Shown: positions 12,899 to 14,545 of the stretch, piece by piece
How positions within the stretch are numbered: the first letter of the stretch is position 1
Layout of the letters: every line of letters begins with the position of its first letter
Assembly (NCBI GenBank): GCA_046733635.1
Contig: JBKPPO010000371.1
Location: 1 to 14,545, forward strand
Length of the DNA: 14,545 nt
Reading direction: 5' to 3'
DNA from: CADEED01 sp046733635
Lineage (GTDB): Bacteria > Pseudomonadota > Gammaproteobacteria > Steroidobacterales > Steroidobacteraceae
Position numbers and translations under genes: made by a program
The notes under the pieces: model-generated
What the model saw: the letters and a program-made list of their open reading frames with translations, nothing else
Database searches by the model: none
Told to the model about the DNA's origin: nothing

Positions 12899-14545
12899 GT
12901 GAGCGTTCTCAAGAAATCATTCCAATTCGGTCAGCACACCGTCTCCATCGAGACCGGTGAAATCGCCCGCCAGGCTTCGGCCTCGGTCGTGGTCTCCCAG
13001 GGCGACACCGTGGTGCTCGTCACCGCCGTTGCCGCGAAGAAGCCCGTGCCCGGCAAGGACTTCTTTCCCCTGACGGTCAACTACATCGAGAAGACCTACG
13101 CCGCGGGCCGCATCCCCGGCGGGTTCTTCAAGCGCGAAGGTCGCCCGACCGAAAAAGAGACGCTGACCTCGCGCCTCATCGATCGTCCGATCCGCCCGCT
13201 GTTCCCCGATGGGTTCTTCAACGAGGTGCAAGTCGTGGCGCAGGTGATCTCGCTGGATCCGGATATCGACGCCGACATCCCGTCGCTCATCGGCGCCTCC
13301 GCCGCGCTGTCGCTGGCCGGTGTGCCGTTCGCGGGCCCGATCGGCGCCGCGCGCGTGGGCTACAAGGACGGCAAGTACCTGCTGAACCCCACCCGCAAGG
13401 AACTCACCGAGTCGCAGCTGCACCTCGTGGTGGCGGGCACGGCGAAGTCCGTGCTCATGGTCGAGTCGGAAGCCTCGGGCCTCTCGGAAGAAGTCATGCT
13501 CGGCGCCGTGGTGTTCGGCCACGAGCAGATGCAGGTCGCGATCAAGACCATCAACGAGATGGTCGCCGCCGTGGGCAAGCCGCGCTGGGACTGGAAGCCG
13601 AATGCCGAGAGCGCCGAGCTCGACGCCGCCGTTGCGGCGCAGGCGCAGAAGGCCCTGTCGGATGCGTACCTCATCACCGTGAAGCAGGACCGTTACGCCA
13701 AGATCGGCGAGATCAAGGCTGCCGCCACGCTCGCGCTGTCTGGTGGTGACGCGCCGAAGTACACGGCGGACGCCGTGGACAACGCTCTGTTCAAGCTCGA
13801 GAGCAACATCGTCCGTCAGCGCATCCTCAACGGTGAGCCGCGCATCGACGGTCGCAATGCGACCACGGTCCGCCCGATCACCGTGAAGGTCGGCACGCTG
13901 CCGCGCACGCACGGCTCCGCGCTGTTCACGCGCGGCGAGACGCAGGCTCTCGTGGTCACGACGCTCGGCACCGGACGTGATGCGCAGATCATCGACGCGC
14001 TCGAAGGCGAACGCCGCGAGCCGTTCATGTTCCACTACAACTTCCCTCCGTTCTCGGTCGGCGAGACCGGCATGATGGGTTCGCCCAAGCGCCGCGAAAT
14101 CGGCCACGGCAACCTGGCCCGCCGCGGTATCGCGGCCGTGATGCCGGACATGGAGAAATTCCCGTACGTCATCCGCATCGTCTCGGAAATTCTCGAGTCG
14201 AACGGTTCCTCGTCGATGGCTTCGGTCTGCGGCGCCTCGCTGTCGCTCATGGATGCGGGCGTGCCGATCAAGGCGCCGGTGGCCGGCGTCGCCATGGGCC
14301 TCGTGCTCGAAGGCGAGCGCTTCAAGGTCATCACCGACATCCTGGGTGACGAAGATCACCTGGGCGACATGGACTTCAAGGTGGCCGGTTCGAAGGACGG
14401 CGTGACCGCGCTGCAGATGGACATCAAGGTCGAAGGCATCTCGCCCGAGATCATGAAGGTCGCTCTGGCGCAGGCGAAGGAAGGCCGTCTGCACATCCTC
14501 GGCGAGATGAACAAGGTCATCTCGAGCACGCGCGAGAAGATGTCG
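12899..14545 (+). CDS. pnp: Polyribonucleotide nucleotidyltransferase (PNPase), partial at the 3' end
   Basis: PNPase is a trimeric 3'-5' exoribonuclease that phosphorolyses RNA and is part of the degradosome in many gammaproteobacteria. The frame is open from GTG at 12899 to the window end, giving 549 codons of the roughly 700 expected. It starts MSVLKKSFQFGQHTVSIETG. RNase PH domain 1 covers about 5-140 (FFKREGRPTEKE). An all-helical segment follows (about 145-235), then the catalytic second RNase PH domain (about 310-545) with GSPKRREIGHGNLARR, SNGSSSMASVCG and DEDHLGDMDFKVAG. Asp486, Asp492 and Lys494 fall at the same numbers as in E. coli. The KH and S1 domains lie beyond the window. AAGGA (12887-12891), 7 nt before GTG, supports this non-ATG start. 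Confidence 0.97.
   Translation, partial: MSVLKKSFQFGQHTVSIETGEIARQASASVVVSQGDTVVLVTAVAAKKPVPGKDFFPLTVNYIEKTYAAGRIPGGFFKREGRPTEKETLTSRLIDRPIRPLFPDGFFNEVQVVAQVISLDPDIDADIPSLIGASAALSLAGVPFAGPIGAARVGYKDGKYLLNPTRKELTESQLHLVVAGTAKSVLMVESEASGLSEEVMLGAVVFGHEQMQVAIKTINEMVAAVGKPRWDWKPNAESAELDAAVAAQAQKALSDAYLITVKQDRYAKIGEIKAAATLALSGGDAPKYTADAVDNALFKLESNIVRQRILNGEPRIDGRNATTVRPITVKVGTLPRTHGSALFTRGETQALVVTTLGTGRDAQIIDALEGERREPFMFHYNFPPFSVGETGMMGSPKRREIGHGNLARRGIAAVMPDMEKFPYVIRIVSEILESNGSSSMASVCGASLSLMDAGVPIKAPVAGVAMGLVLEGERFKVITDILGDEDHLGDMDFKVAGSKDGVTALQMDIKVEGISPEIMKVALAQAKEGRLHILGEMNKVISSTREKMS

Noticed and set aside
12917..14494. 525-codon open frame on the minus strand opposite pnp
   Set aside because: PNPase on the plus strand is certain through this whole stretch. 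The antisense frame is open only because of GC-rich codon use.

Overview
The window looks like chromosomal core sequence from a GC-rich gammaproteobacterium. The right half carries the conserved block rimP-nusA-infB-rbfA-truB-rpsO-pnp in the E. coli order. NusA has two C-terminal repeats, RpsO is 89 residues, and the PNPase active-site numbering matches E. coli. I cannot name the species. A steroidobacter/xanthomonad-type lineage is a guess from the GC content and the accessory genes.

Left part (1-4195). A minus-strand pair, a DUF6644-like membrane protein (cut by the window edge) and a small secreted DUF6152-like protein, lies downstream of rlmE, which encodes the 23S rRNA 2'-O-methyltransferase of helix 92. 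Diverging from rlmE is a two-gene unit: an FAD-dependent dehydrogenase (COG2509 type) overlapped by a SPOUT/TrmH-family RNA methyltransferase. The divergent gap holds a near-perfect palindrome that places a TAGAAT -10 hexamer on each strand. An unrecognised 125-residue protein follows, and its stop codon overlaps the stop of the converging esterase gene.

Middle part (4192-6354, minus strand). This is a tight three-gene unit: PadR-family regulator, PspC-domain membrane protein, and phospholipase/carboxylesterase-type hydrolase. Spacing is +4 nt and then a 4-nt ATGA overlap. A 7+7 inverted repeat overlaps the -10 of the predicted promoter and is a good candidate PadR operator. The PspC gene carries an A9 run containing a dnaX-type slippery heptamer, with a stop two codons later in the -1 frame.

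Right part (6411-14545, plus strand). A promoter back-to-back with the padR promoter drives a leader of about 155 nt with two tandem intrinsic terminators and no tRNA, although E. coli has metY here. The ribosome/transcription block follows: RimP (30S maturation), NusA (elongation and antitermination), IF2, RbfA (30S maturation), TruB (tRNA psi55), S15 and PNPase, with a terminator/attenuator between rpsO and pnp. The pnp gene runs off the window just before its RNA-binding domains.

Most of the window is ordinary housekeeping sequence. The points most worth a second look are the rimP leader, the PspC slippery site, the PadR operator and the divergent rlmE palindrome. I see no tRNA, rRNA, CRISPR array, insertion sequence or phage gene, and no gene-free stretch longer than 300 bases.
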